Part shown: positions 17,279 to 25,374 of the stretch, in pieces
Layout of the letters: every line of letters begins with the position of its first letter
Position numbering within the stretch: position 1 is the first letter of the stretch
Origin: Mycobacterium sp.
Lineage (GTDB): Bacteria > Actinomycetota > Actinomycetes > Mycobacteriales > Mycobacteriaceae
NCBI GenBank assembly: GCA_020438845.1
Contig: JAGQTV010000018.1
Coordinates: 1 to 46,313, forward strand
Reading direction: 5' to 3'
DNA: 46,313 nucleotides
Program-made: the position numbers and the translations under genes
Notes under the pieces: model-generated
Told to the model about the DNA's origin: nothing
Databases searched by the model: none
What the model saw: only the letters and a program-made list of their open reading frames with translations

Positions 17279-18829
17279 GTGAACGGTTCGCAGTCCCTGA
17301 TCCGCAGCCTGGTGGCCGCCGGCGTGGATATCTGCTTCATGAACCCCGGAACGTCGGAGATGCACTTCGTGCACGCCTTGGACGACGTCCCCGAGATGCG
17401 AGGGGTGCTGGCCCTGTTCGAAGGCGTCGCCACGGGCGCGGCCGACGGCTACGCCCGCATCGCCGGAAGGCCCGCCGCGGTGTTACTGCACCTGGGGCCC
17501 GGACTGGGCAACGGACTTGCCAACCTGCATAACGCTCGTCGCGCCCGCACCCCGATGGTGTGCATCGTCGGCTCGCACGCCACCGGGCATGTCCGCTACG
17601 ACGCCCCGTTGCAGTCCGATATCGAGGCCGTCGCACGCACGGTCTCGGGGTGGGTGCACACCAGTGGCACCCCGCGCGACGTCGCCGACGACGCGATGCG
17701 CGCCCTCGAAGCGGCCAACCGCGGGCAGATCGCGACTCTTGTCCTGCCCGCCGATGTTTCGTGGGACGAGGGTGGAATGCTGGCCTACCCGCGGGCCGTT
17801 CCGGCGCGGCCTGCGGTGGCCGACGCCGCCGTCGACGTCGCGGCGACAGCCGCCGAAGCCGGCGGTGAGACCCTGCTCCTGCTCGGCAGCACCGCGCTCA
17901 CTGAGGACGGCCTGCGCGCCGCGAGCAGGATCGCGGCCGGAACCGGCGCACGCCTGCTCGTCGAGACCTTCCCGGCCCGTTTGGAGGAGGGCGCGGGCCT
18001 GCCAGCCATCGACCGCCTGGGCTATATCGCCGAAGCGGCACAGTACCAACTCAGCACCGTCACCACCCTGGTGCTCGTTGGTGCACTGGCACCGGTGTCG
18101 TTCTTCGCCTACCCGGGCAAGGCCAGCGACCTCGTCCCGGAGGGATGCGCCGTCGTGCGCCTTGCCGATCCGGACCAGGATGTCGTCGACGCACTGAACC
18201 GCCTCGCCGACCGCGTCGCCCCGGACGCCGAACCGATGTTGGCCGAGTTGGGCACCCCCGACGAGGTCCCCGCTGCGGATCTCGACGTCAACAACTTCGC
18301 GGCGGCTGTCGCGGCCACGCTGCCGGAGAACGCCATCGTCGTCGACGAGGCCAACACGTCCGGGGTCACGCTGCCCCCGGCCCTGGCTACCGCCCCGCGT
18401 CATAGCGTGTTGACCCTGACCGGCGGGGCTATCGGTCAGGGTTTGCCGGTGGCCACCGGGGCGGCAGTCGCCGCACCGGACCGCCCGGTGCTGTCCCTGC
18501 AGGCCGACGGCAGTGCGATGTACACCATTCAGTCGCTGTGGACCCAGGTACGCGAGAACCTCAACGTCACCACCGTGATCCTGAACAACGCCGCGTATGC
18601 CATCCTGCGCCTGGAACTCATGCGAACCGGCGCGGGTGCGGCGGGGGAGCGGTCGGGTCCGATGCTCGACCTGTCCAATCCCACAATGGATTTCGTCGGG
18701 ATGGCGCAAGGCATGGGCATGCCGGCCGAGACGGTGGGCACCGCCGCCGGACTGGCCGACGCGCTGCGCCGGGCCTACGACGAGCCCGGCCCGCATTTGA
18801 TCGAGGCCATCATCCCGCCGATCATCTGA
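17279..18829 (+). CDS. ilvX: ThDP-dependent enzyme, IlvX-like (acetolactate synthase / benzoylformate decarboxylase type)
   Basis: 516 residues, the length of M. tuberculosis IlvX (Rv3509c, about 515). Three-domain ThDP enzyme: the activating glutamate is in LFEGVATGAADGYAR near the N-terminus, and the cofactor-binding motif reads QADGSAMYT to ILNNAAYAILR, with ADG in place of the common GDG. The N-terminus MNGSQSLIRSLVAAGVDICF and NPGTSEMHFV are as in IlvX-type proteins. The substrate is not predictable; a true acetohydroxyacid synthase role is doubtful because no regulatory subunit is nearby. GTG at 17279 follows GGAGGA at good spacing. Its stop overlaps the convergent FAD oxidase gene by 8 bases. 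In M. tuberculosis ilvX is elsewhere. Confidence 0.78.
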   Translation: MNGSQSLIRSLVAAGVDICFMNPGTSEMHFVHALDDVPEMRGVLALFEGVATGAADGYARIAGRPAAVLLHLGPGLGNGLANLHNARRARTPMVCIVGSHATGHVRYDAPLQSDIEAVARTVSGWVHTSGTPRDVADDAMRALEAANRGQIATLVLPADVSWDEGGMLAYPRAVPARPAVADAAVDVAATAAEAGGETLLLLGSTALTEDGLRAASRIAAGTGARLLVETFPARLEEGAGLPAIDRLGYIAEAAQYQLSTVTTLVLVGALAPVSFFAYPGKASDLVPEGCAVVRLADPDQDVVDALNRLADRVAPDAEPMLAELGTPDEVPAADLDVNNFAAAVAATLPENAIVVDEANTSGVTLPPALATAPRHSVLTLTGGAIGQGLPVATGAAVAAPDRPVLSLQADGSAMYTIQSLWTQVRENLNVTTVILNNAAYAILRLELMRTGAGAAGERSGPMLDLSNPTMDFVGMAQGMGMPAETVGTAAGLADALRRAYDEPGPHLIEAIIPPII

Positions 18830-21752
18830 CCGGTCGGGTCTGTTCCTCGAGCAGGAAGACGAACGACTCGTAGGGCTTCCCGGTGGCCTGCCGCATGCCC
18901 ATCTCGCAGGTGCGGTTGGCGCACAGGTAGGCATCCGCGGGTGTCTGATCGAGGGCGGCCTTCTCCTCCTGGGTGGCCGACTCCACCAACTCGGGGTGCA
19001 GCAGTCCGCGGTCCCCGGCGGTGCCGCAGCAGGTCGTGCCCACCGGAATCAGAACCTCGGAGGACAGTGCCTCGGCCATCTGCTGCAACGTACGGTTGAG
19101 GCCCAGGTGGGTCGTCGAACAGGTCGGGTGCACCGCGACTTGGGAAACCTTCTGCGAGACAGTGAGATTCGGTAACAACTCGGAGCACCAGGCGATCGAG
19201 TCCAGCAGCGTGATCTTCTCCAGCCTGGCGCGCCGTTCGTCGTCGATGTAGTTTTTGACGTCGTCGAGCAGGCCGTAGGTGCACGACGCGGCATCGACGA
19301 CGACAGGAAGCTCACCGTGGCGGCTCCACTCCCACAGGGCGTCGCACATCGTCGCGGCCATCCACTTGTGGCCTTCCGTGTAACCCTTGGAGCTCCACGG
19401 GGTCGAGCAGCACTTGCCGACGACGTCGGCCGGAATCCACAGCGGCTTGCCGGCCCGCTCGGACACGGTGACCAGGGCCTGCGGCAGGGAGGGGTTCCTG
19501 GGTCCGTCGGGGTCGCGGCCGAAGATCCGGTTGATGCACGCGGGGAAGTACACCGCGGCAGCGCCGGTCGAGGACGTCACCGGAAGCGTCGGCGGCGCGG
19601 GGTGCGGCATCGGTCCGGCCACCGTGGGAACCAGGTCGGCGCTCACTGCGAGCCTGGCTGTTTCGGTCAAGCCGCCGAGCGCTTTGACCCCCAGCGTGCG
19701 CTGGATGACGTCGGCCGCGCCCATTGCGGTGCGGGCCAGTTTCTCCACCGTCGCCCACCGTTTGGCGATGGCAAGCGCCACCTTCTCGCGCCGAGCCGTG
19801 GACTCCGCCCGCCGGAACTCCTTCGTCAGAGCGCCGGTGTTGATGTGCAACGGACACGGGACCGCGCACATGCCGTCCACGGCGCAGGTCTCGATGCCGT
19901 CGTACTCGAACTCCTCCTGCAAGCGGCCCAGCAGCGGTGAACCTTCGGCCTGCCGGGCCATCTCGCGGCGCAGCACGATCCGCTGGCGTGGGGTGGCGGT
20001 GACATTGCGGCTGGGGCAGGCGGCCTCGCAGAAGCCGCATTCGATGCACAGCGTCGCAACCTGCTCGATGGCCGGGGTGGACTTGAACTTCTGCAGATGG
20101 ATGTCCGGATCCCGGGACAGGACGACATTCGGCCCGAGAACGCCGCGCGGGTCGGCCAGTTCCTTGATCCGCCACATCATGGCGGTGGCCTTCTCGCCCC
20201 ACTCGCGGGAAACGAAGGGTGCCATGTTGATTCCGGTTCCGTGCTCGGCTTTCAGCGACCCGTCGTACTTGTCGACGACGACGGCGACGAGGTCGGACAT
20301 GAACGCGCCGTAGCGCTCCCGGTCAGCCTCCTCGGAGAGCTTGGCGGTCAGCGTGAAATGGAGATTGCCGTAGGCCGCGTGCCCAGCGACCCCGGGCAGG
20401 AACCCGTGCTTGGTCAGCAGGGCCATCAGGTCGGCTGCGCCCTCGGCGATCCGGCCAGGCGGAAAGCACACGTCCTCGTTGACGACGGACGCCCCCTCCG
20501 GGCGCAGCAGTCCGACGATGCCGAGCAGACCCTCACGGACCCGCCAACTGAGTTCGATGAACTCCTCATCGCGGGCGAACTCGAGGGGGTGCTGCAGGGG
20601 TTCGCCATCGACGATCTTGGCAACCTGTTTTTCGACGTGGTCGAGGTCTTCGTCTGTCGCGCCGCCGAATTCGACCAGAAGCGCTGCGGCCTTGGGGTCC
20701 AGGGTCTTCCAGTACTCGGGCGTGCCGGGAATGGTGTGGCCGGCGGCCATGAGCGCAGGGGCGACCATCAACTCGACGGCCTCAGCGCCGAGTGCGACCA
20801 GTTCCGGCACCAGTTGGGTCGCCTCGGCGATCGACGGCAACACCAGCCACGAGATGGTGGTGCGGGCGGGCGCGGGCAGGGTGTCGTAGACCGCCTCGGC
20901 CAGGAACGCCAGCGTGCCCTCGGAGCCCACGATCAGCCGGCGGAAGATCTCCAGCGGGGTGGTGCCGTCCAGCAGTGCCATCAGCGAGTAACCGGTGGTG
21001 TTGCGAATCGCGAACTTACGCCGGACCTTTGCGGTGAGTTCGCTGTCGGCCAGCAGTTCCTCGCGCAACTGCATAAGCCCTTTGGCGAGAGCGGGTTCGG
21101 CGGCGGCGAACTTCTGCTCGGCATCCGGGGCGGCCGTGTCGATAACGGTGCCCGAGGCAAGCACCAACGTCATCGCCGACACCGTGTGATAGGAGTTGCG
21201 CTCAAGGGTGCAGCGCATCCCGGCCGCGTTGTTGGCGATCACCCCGCCGATGGTGGCGACGTCCGCCGACGCCGGATCAGGGCCCAGCCGTCGGCCCTGT
21301 TTGCGCAGCACTGCCTGGGCGTGACCCAGCAACACTCCGCAACGTGCCCGCAATGTGGCGCCGCCGTCCTCGACCGTCATCCCACCCCAGTGCCGGCGCA
21401 CGTCGATCAGGATGTCGTCGGACTGGGACTGGCCGTTGAGGCTGGTCCCGGCGGCGCGGAAGGTGGCGTGCAGTCCCGTGGCAGTGCAGTACCGCATGAT
21501 CGCGCGGACGTCCTCGACGTTGCGCGGTTGGACGACCACCCGGGGCAGATACCGGTATGGGCTGGCGTCGCACGCGTAGCGGACCAGGTCGCTGATCCGG
21601 GTCAACACCTGCTCCCGGCCGATCCGCGCAGTGAGATCCTCGGCCAACTTCGCCGGGGTGCCGTCCAGCAGGGCGGGATCGACGGCGTCGGCAGCCTGCG
21701 GTCCGGACGGGCGGCCGATCGCGGCCGGGTTCGGGCTGGCCAGCTTCCGCAT
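18822..21752 (-). CDS. FAD-binding and Fe-S oxidase (YdiJ / D-2-hydroxyacid dehydrogenase type)
   Basis: 976 residues, a fusion. N-terminal FAD_binding_4 domain (about 60-280) with RAAGTSLNGQSQSDD for the FAD phosphates, FAD-oxidase C domain (to about 530), then a ferredoxin-like part with ATLCIECGFCEAACPS (about 565-577) and a second, sparse cluster motif CAVDGMCAVPCP. Last come two CCG-type cysteine-rich repeats: GKCCSTPWSSKGY (about 779) and TTCCGTAGDRG (about 907). This is the architecture of YdiJ-like enzymes that oxidise D-2-hydroxyacids such as D-lactate or D-2-hydroxyglutarate and pass electrons to a membrane acceptor. The substrate is inferred from the family only. ATG at 21752. Converges on, and overlaps by 8 bases, the IlvX-like gene. 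Confidence 0.85.
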   Translation of the reverse strand: MRKLASPNPAAIGRPSGPQAADAVDPALLDGTPAKLAEDLTARIGREQVLTRISDLVRYACDASPYRYLPRVVVQPRNVEDVRAIMRYCTATGLHATFRAAGTSLNGQSQSDDILIDVRRHWGGMTVEDGGATLRARCGVLLGHAQAVLRKQGRRLGPDPASADVATIGGVIANNAAGMRCTLERNSYHTVSAMTLVLASGTVIDTAAPDAEQKFAAAEPALAKGLMQLREELLADSELTAKVRRKFAIRNTTGYSLMALLDGTTPLEIFRRLIVGSEGTLAFLAEAVYDTLPAPARTTISWLVLPSIAEATQLVPELVALGAEAVELMVAPALMAAGHTIPGTPEYWKTLDPKAAALLVEFGGATDEDLDHVEKQVAKIVDGEPLQHPLEFARDEEFIELSWRVREGLLGIVGLLRPEGASVVNEDVCFPPGRIAEGAADLMALLTKHGFLPGVAGHAAYGNLHFTLTAKLSEEADRERYGAFMSDLVAVVVDKYDGSLKAEHGTGINMAPFVSREWGEKATAMMWRIKELADPRGVLGPNVVLSRDPDIHLQKFKSTPAIEQVATLCIECGFCEAACPSRNVTATPRQRIVLRREMARQAEGSPLLGRLQEEFEYDGIETCAVDGMCAVPCPLHINTGALTKEFRRAESTARREKVALAIAKRWATVEKLARTAMGAADVIQRTLGVKALGGLTETARLAVSADLVPTVAGPMPHPAPPTLPVTSSTGAAAVYFPACINRIFGRDPDGPRNPSLPQALVTVSERAGKPLWIPADVVGKCCSTPWSSKGYTEGHKWMAATMCDALWEWSRHGELPVVVDAASCTYGLLDDVKNYIDDERRARLEKITLLDSIAWCSELLPNLTVSQKVSQVAVHPTCSTTHLGLNRTLQQMAEALSSEVLIPVGTTCCGTAGDRGLLHPELVESATQEEKAALDQTPADAYLCANRTCEMGMRQATGKPYESFVFLLEEQTRPVR

Positions 21753-21838
21753 CGGACTCCTCGGATCGTCGATCGTCTGGTCGTCGTGAAGCGTTAGTGT
21801 GCCAGTTCAGCGGTGCGTTGTGCGCTGATCGACCCGAG

Positions 21839-23092
21839 CTAGCTCACGTCGCGGATCAGACCGGACTGCACCAAGGCTGCGTCGACGAACCGCTGCACCG
21901 GCTTGGCCTGGAAAAATCCGGTGTGCCCGCCGTGATACCAGCCGATGTCAGGCTGCCCCCAGTGTTTCCAGAGCTGCATCACCTGCTGGCGGGGATGCAC
22001 GATCCGATCGGCCACCCCGGCATAGATGAACCGGCCCTGCGGCGGAATCCTGGGTTCCAGAGCCAGCGGAGATACCATCCGGCCGATTGGCCTGGCCAGC
22101 TCCAGCGTCATCCGGCGGGGGTCGTCCTTGGGCAGTCCGGAGTGCTTGCCGAGTAGTTCGACCAGGTTCGACGGCGGCACTCCGAGAATGGCGCAGGTGA
22201 GGTCGTCATCGAGGCTGGCGACCAGCGAGGCGACGTAGCCGCCCAGCGAGATGCTGTTCAAGCCGATCGGCGCGCCGGGTTGCTGGGCGCGGATCCAGGC
22301 GATGACCCGTCGAACGTCCCAGACGGACTGGGCGGTGGCGTGCACGTCGTCCATCACGTTCTCGCCCGGGAACACCGCGCCCTTCGGCAACCCTTTCGCC
22401 CGGGGGCCATGCATGGGCAGGACCGGCAGGATCACGTTGAGGCCCAAGTCTTCGTGCATGTGCCACACGCGGAACAGGGTCATGTCCAGGGCTGCGCGGC
22501 CCATCTCGGTTCCGTGGATGCACACCAGCCACGGCCTCGGCTCCGGGTGACGCAACACCAGCGCGTACGCCCGGTCGTTGCCCGTGTAGGCGAGGTAACG
22601 CTGCGCGCCCGGCTCGCCCGGGTGCGGCGCGTAGCCGCTGTCGAAGGACAACCGCTCGTGGGTGCGACCCCGGCTGGTGAACGAGCGGATCGTGACGTCG
22701 GTGGGTGCCTCCGGGGCCGGGAAAAACCCCTGAGGCTTGTTCAGCCAGCCTCGCCGGCCGTAGTAGTCCAGTGCGGCGACGACTTCTTCATTGATCAGCT
22801 CGTAGGCCGCCGGATCGCTGAGTGGCCGACGCCAGAGCAATCCGACCAGCACCAATTCGTCGCGCAGCGCGTGGGTGGCCAGCGCGAGGGTAGGGCGGGC
22901 CACCGGCAATTCGTTCTGGGCGCTGCTCTGGGGGCCGACGAGGTAGGCGGTCCACGACCGCGCGTAATAGCTTCCGGCCTTGGTGAAGGAGCCGACGATG
23001 TTGGACAACGGGCTGCGACTACCCGGAGCCGGGGTCGACGGCAAGGATGGGGCCGGGTCGGTCTTGCTCTGCGGCGCCGTCACGACATGCAC
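21839..23092 (-). CDS. Alpha/beta hydrolase
   Basis: 417 residues. The core has an oxyanion/HG segment VCIHGTEMG, a nucleophile elbow around GLNSISLGGYVASLVA (Ser in a G-x-x-S-x-x-GG setting rather than strict GxSxG), and a C-terminal catalytic histidine candidate in WYHGGHTGFFQAKP. About 150 N-terminal residues precede the core and show no recognised domain. Esterase or lipase activity is inferred from the fold; the substrate is unknown. GTG at 23092 is the longest reading; a GTG three codons later is also possible. It lies 86 bp from the FAD oxidase gene and is separated from fadE5 by a hairpin. A small 11-bp palindrome GACCCTGGGTC sits at 23120-23130 upstream. Confidence 0.75.
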   Translation of the reverse strand: MHVVTAPQSKTDPAPSLPSTPAPGSRSPLSNIVGSFTKAGSYYARSWTAYLVGPQSSAQNELPVARPTLALATHALRDELVLVGLLWRRPLSDPAAYELINEEVVAALDYYGRRGWLNKPQGFFPAPEAPTDVTIRSFTSRGRTHERLSFDSGYAPHPGEPGAQRYLAYTGNDRAYALVLRHPEPRPWLVCIHGTEMGRAALDMTLFRVWHMHEDLGLNVILPVLPMHGPRAKGLPKGAVFPGENVMDDVHATAQSVWDVRRVIAWIRAQQPGAPIGLNSISLGGYVASLVASLDDDLTCAILGVPPSNLVELLGKHSGLPKDDPRRMTLELARPIGRMVSPLALEPRIPPQGRFIYAGVADRIVHPRQQVMQLWKHWGQPDIGWYHGGHTGFFQAKPVQRFVDAALVQSGLIRDVS

Positions 23093-23144
23093 CGTAGCAA
23101 TATTTCTCAGGTTGAAAGGGACCCTGGGTCATCTCCGAACGCGG

Positions 23145-23177
23145 TTCGGCCCCGGGACCGTCAGTCCCGGGGCCGAA
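23145..23177 (-). terminator. Hairpin terminator after fadE5
   Basis: TTCGGCCCCGGGAC and its perfect complement form a 14-bp stem around CGTCA, 22 bases after the fadE5 stop. No U-tract follows. It should end fadE5 transcription before the hydrolase gene on the same strand. Confidence 0.8.
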
Positions 23178-23198
23178 TGCCACGTCACAGAAGTCCGA

Positions 23199-25034
23199 TC
23201 AGAAGGCCGCTTCGTCGAGCTCCATGACCTCGTTGTCCAGCGACTCGACCACCTGACGGGTGCCGGTCAGCAGCGGCAGGAAGTTCTTGGCGAAGAACGA
23301 GCCGACGGCGACCTTGCCTTCATAGAAATTGCGGTCGGCGCCCGACGCGCCGGCGTCCAGGGCCGCGATCGCCACCGCCGCCTGACGCAGCAGCAGCCAG
23401 CCCATCACCAGGTCGCCCACGCTCATCAGGAAGCGAACCGAACCCAGGCCCACCTTGTAGATGCTCTTGGGGTCCTCCTGGGCCGCCATCAGGTAGCCGG
23501 TCAGCGCCGCCGCCATGCCCTGGACGTCCTCCAGAGCCTTGGCCAGCAGGGCCCGTTCGGTCTTGAGTCGGCCGTTTCCATCCTCGTTCTTGACGAATGC
23601 GTCGATCTGTCCGGCAACGTGCCCGAGGGCCTGGCCCTTGTCGCGGATGATCTTGCGGAAGAAGAAGTCCTGCGCCTGGATTGCCGTGGTGCCCTCGTAG
23701 AGCGAGTCGATCTTGGCGTCGCGGATGTACTGCTCGACGGGGTAGTCCTGCAGGAAGCCGGACCCGCCGTAGGTTTGCAGGCTCTCGGTGAGCTTGGCGT
23801 AGGCCTGCTCGGAGCCGACACCCTTGACGATCGGGAGCATCAGGTCATTGATCTTGAGCGCCAACTCGGGCTCGACTCCCTGGACGATCTTGGCCACCTC
23901 GGCGTCCTGGAACGTCGCGGTGAAGAGATACAGAGCCCGCAGGCCCTCGGCGTAGGCCTTCTGGGTCATCAGGCTGCGCCGGACGTCCGGGTGGTGGGTG
24001 ATGGTCACGCGCGGGGCGGTCTTGTCCATCATCTGGGTCAGATCTGCACCCTGTACGCGTTCCTTGGCGTACTCCAACGCATTGAGGTAGCCGGTCGACA
24101 GCGTGGCGATGGCTTTGGTGCCCACCATCATTCGAGCCTGTTCGATGACGTCGAACATCTGCGCGATGCCGTCGTGCACATCGCCGATCAGCCAGCCCTT
24201 GGCCGGTATCCCGTGCTGGCCGAAGGTCAGCTCACAGGTGGCCGATACCTTCAGGCCCATCTTGTGCTCGACGTTGGTGACGAAGACGCCGTTGCGCTCG
24301 CCGAGTTCGCCGGTCTCGGAGTCGAAGTGGAACTTCGGCACGAAGAATAGAGACAGGCCCTTGGTCCCCGGGCCGGCGCCCTCGGGGCGGGCGAGTACCA
24401 GGTGGAAGATGTTTTCGAAGAGATCATCGGAGTCGCCCGAGGTGATGAACCGCTTCACGCCGTCGATGTGCCAGGTGCCGTCGTCCTGCTGGACCGCTTT
24501 GGTGCGCCCGGCGCCGACATCGGAGCCGGCGTCCGGCTCGGTCAGCACCATGGTCGAGCCCCAGCCGTTTTCGGCGGCCATGACGGCCCAGCGCTTCTGC
24601 TCCTCGGTACCCAGGTGGTAGAGGATCTGGGCGAAACCGGCGCCGCCCGCGTACATCCACACAGCCGGGTTGGCGCCCAGCACGTGCTCGTGCACGGCCC
24701 ACATGAGCGCCTTCGGGGCAGGCATGCCGCCGAGTTCCTCGATCAGGCCGACCTTGTCCCAGCCGGCGTCCATGAATGTCCGGACCGACTTCTTGAACGA
24801 CTCCGGCAGTGTCACCGAGTGGGTGTCCGGGTGGAACACCGGGGGGTGACGATCGCCGTCGACGAACGAATCGGCTACCGGTCCCTCGCACAACCGGGCG
24901 GCTTCCCCCAGCATCTCGGTTGCGGTATCGACGTCCAGGTCGCTGAACGCGCCTTGACCCAGGGCCTTGTCCAGGCCGAAAACCTCGAACAGGTTGAAGA
25001 CCTGATCGCGGACATTGCTCTTGTAGTGGCCCAC
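23199..25034 (-). CDS. fadE5: Acyl-CoA dehydrogenase FadE5
   Basis: 611 residues, exactly the length of M. tuberculosis FadE5 (Rv0244c). Four-domain long acyl-CoA dehydrogenase that introduces the trans-2 double bond of acyl-CoA using FAD. Seen: FAD/substrate segment [20 protein letters not shown], helix with [20 protein letters not shown], and the catalytic glutamate at residue 447 in [10 protein letters not shown], the position reported for FadE5. The start is the GTG at 25034, matching the family N-terminus ([16 protein letters not shown]) and preceded by AGGAGGAACA; the longer 671-codon reading is rejected. A palindromic operator lies 47 bases upstream. In M. tuberculosis it faces fadA2 directly; here 6.1 kb separates them. 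Confidence 0.95.
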   Translation of the reverse strand: MGHYKSNVRDQVFNLFEVFGLDKALGQGAFSDLDVDTATEMLGEAARLCEGPVADSFVDGDRHPPVFHPDTHSVTLPESFKKSVRTFMDAGWDKVGLIEELGGMPAPKALMWAVHEHVLGANPAVWMYAGGAGFAQILYHLGTEEQKRWAVMAAENGWGSTMVLTEPDAGSDVGAGRTKAVQQDDGTWHIDGVKRFITSGDSDDLFENIFHLVLARPEGAGPGTKGLSLFFVPKFHFDSETGELGERNGVFVTNVEHKMGLKVSATCELTFGQHGIPAKGWLIGDVHDGIAQMFDVIEQARMMVGTKAIATLSTGYLNALEYAKERVQGADLTQMMDKTAPRVTITHHPDVRRSLMTQKAYAEGLRALYLFTATFQDAEVAKIVQGVEPELALKINDLMLPIVKGVGSEQAYAKLTESLQTYGGSGFLQDYPVEQYIRDAKIDSLYEGTTAIQAQDFFFRKIIRDKGQALGHVAGQIDAFVKNEDGNGRLKTERALLAKALEDVQGMAAALTGYLMAAQEDPKSIYKVGLGSVRFLMSVGDLVMGWLLLRQAAVAIAALDAGASGADRNFYEGKVAVGSFFAKNFLPLLTGTRQVVESLDNEVMELDEAAF

Positions 25035-25374
25035 TGTTCCTCCTGAGAAATGCCACCGACGCGGTTGGGTACTCATCCATAAGTTACCCACCAGTAACTT
25101 CCTAAAGATATACCGCTTCTCTGCTGTTGGCAACCCGCGGTGCGGGTCCAGCGCGGTCAACGTCGGGCGCATTGGGCCCCTTATTTCGGCCTCCTGTGGG
25201 AGCCCAGTTCGCACCGGACTTTGCTTCCGGTGGCCGCGCGGCCGCCCACTCTCCGATTCAACATATTCGCCGCGAGTGGTTACCCTTGATCCGGACGGTT
25301 ATGGCGAGATAGCCCACAGCGCTCGACCATGACAGAGGGAACCGTCCCTGGGCTCGGATAATGAGGTAAGGATT
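25035..25374. promoter_or_regulatory. 340-bp divergent regulatory region fadE5 / pks
   Basis: No credible gene here. The fadE5 side holds the ribosome site AGGAGGA and the palindrome. On the pks side I see an inverted repeat AGGGA-ACCG-TCCCT at 25336-25349, a GATAAT -10-like hexamer at 25357-25362, and AGGTAAGG just before the TTG start. No convincing -35 accompanies the GATAAT. The central part (25110-25280) shows no clear structure. Confidence 0.45.
25081..25100. promoter_or_regulatory. Palindromic operator upstream of fadE5
   Basis: AAGTTAC-CCACCA-GTAACTT: perfect 7-bp arms around 6 bases. The core TTAC-N6-GTAA matches the palindrome between fabG4 and fadA2 (10 of 14 positions in all). 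The minus-strand TAACTT (25086-25081) can serve as a -10, placing the operator over the fadE5 promoter and predicting a leader of about 40 bases. Confidence 0.65.

Noticed and set aside
19860-19910. Damaged second ferredoxin cluster in the FAD oxidase (CAVDGMCAVPCP)
   Set aside because: YdiJ-like proteins usually have this sparse second motif, so it is not evidence of decay.
20097-21797. 566-codon plus-strand frame opposite the FAD oxidase
   Set aside because: Shadow frame; all recognised motifs are on the minus strand.
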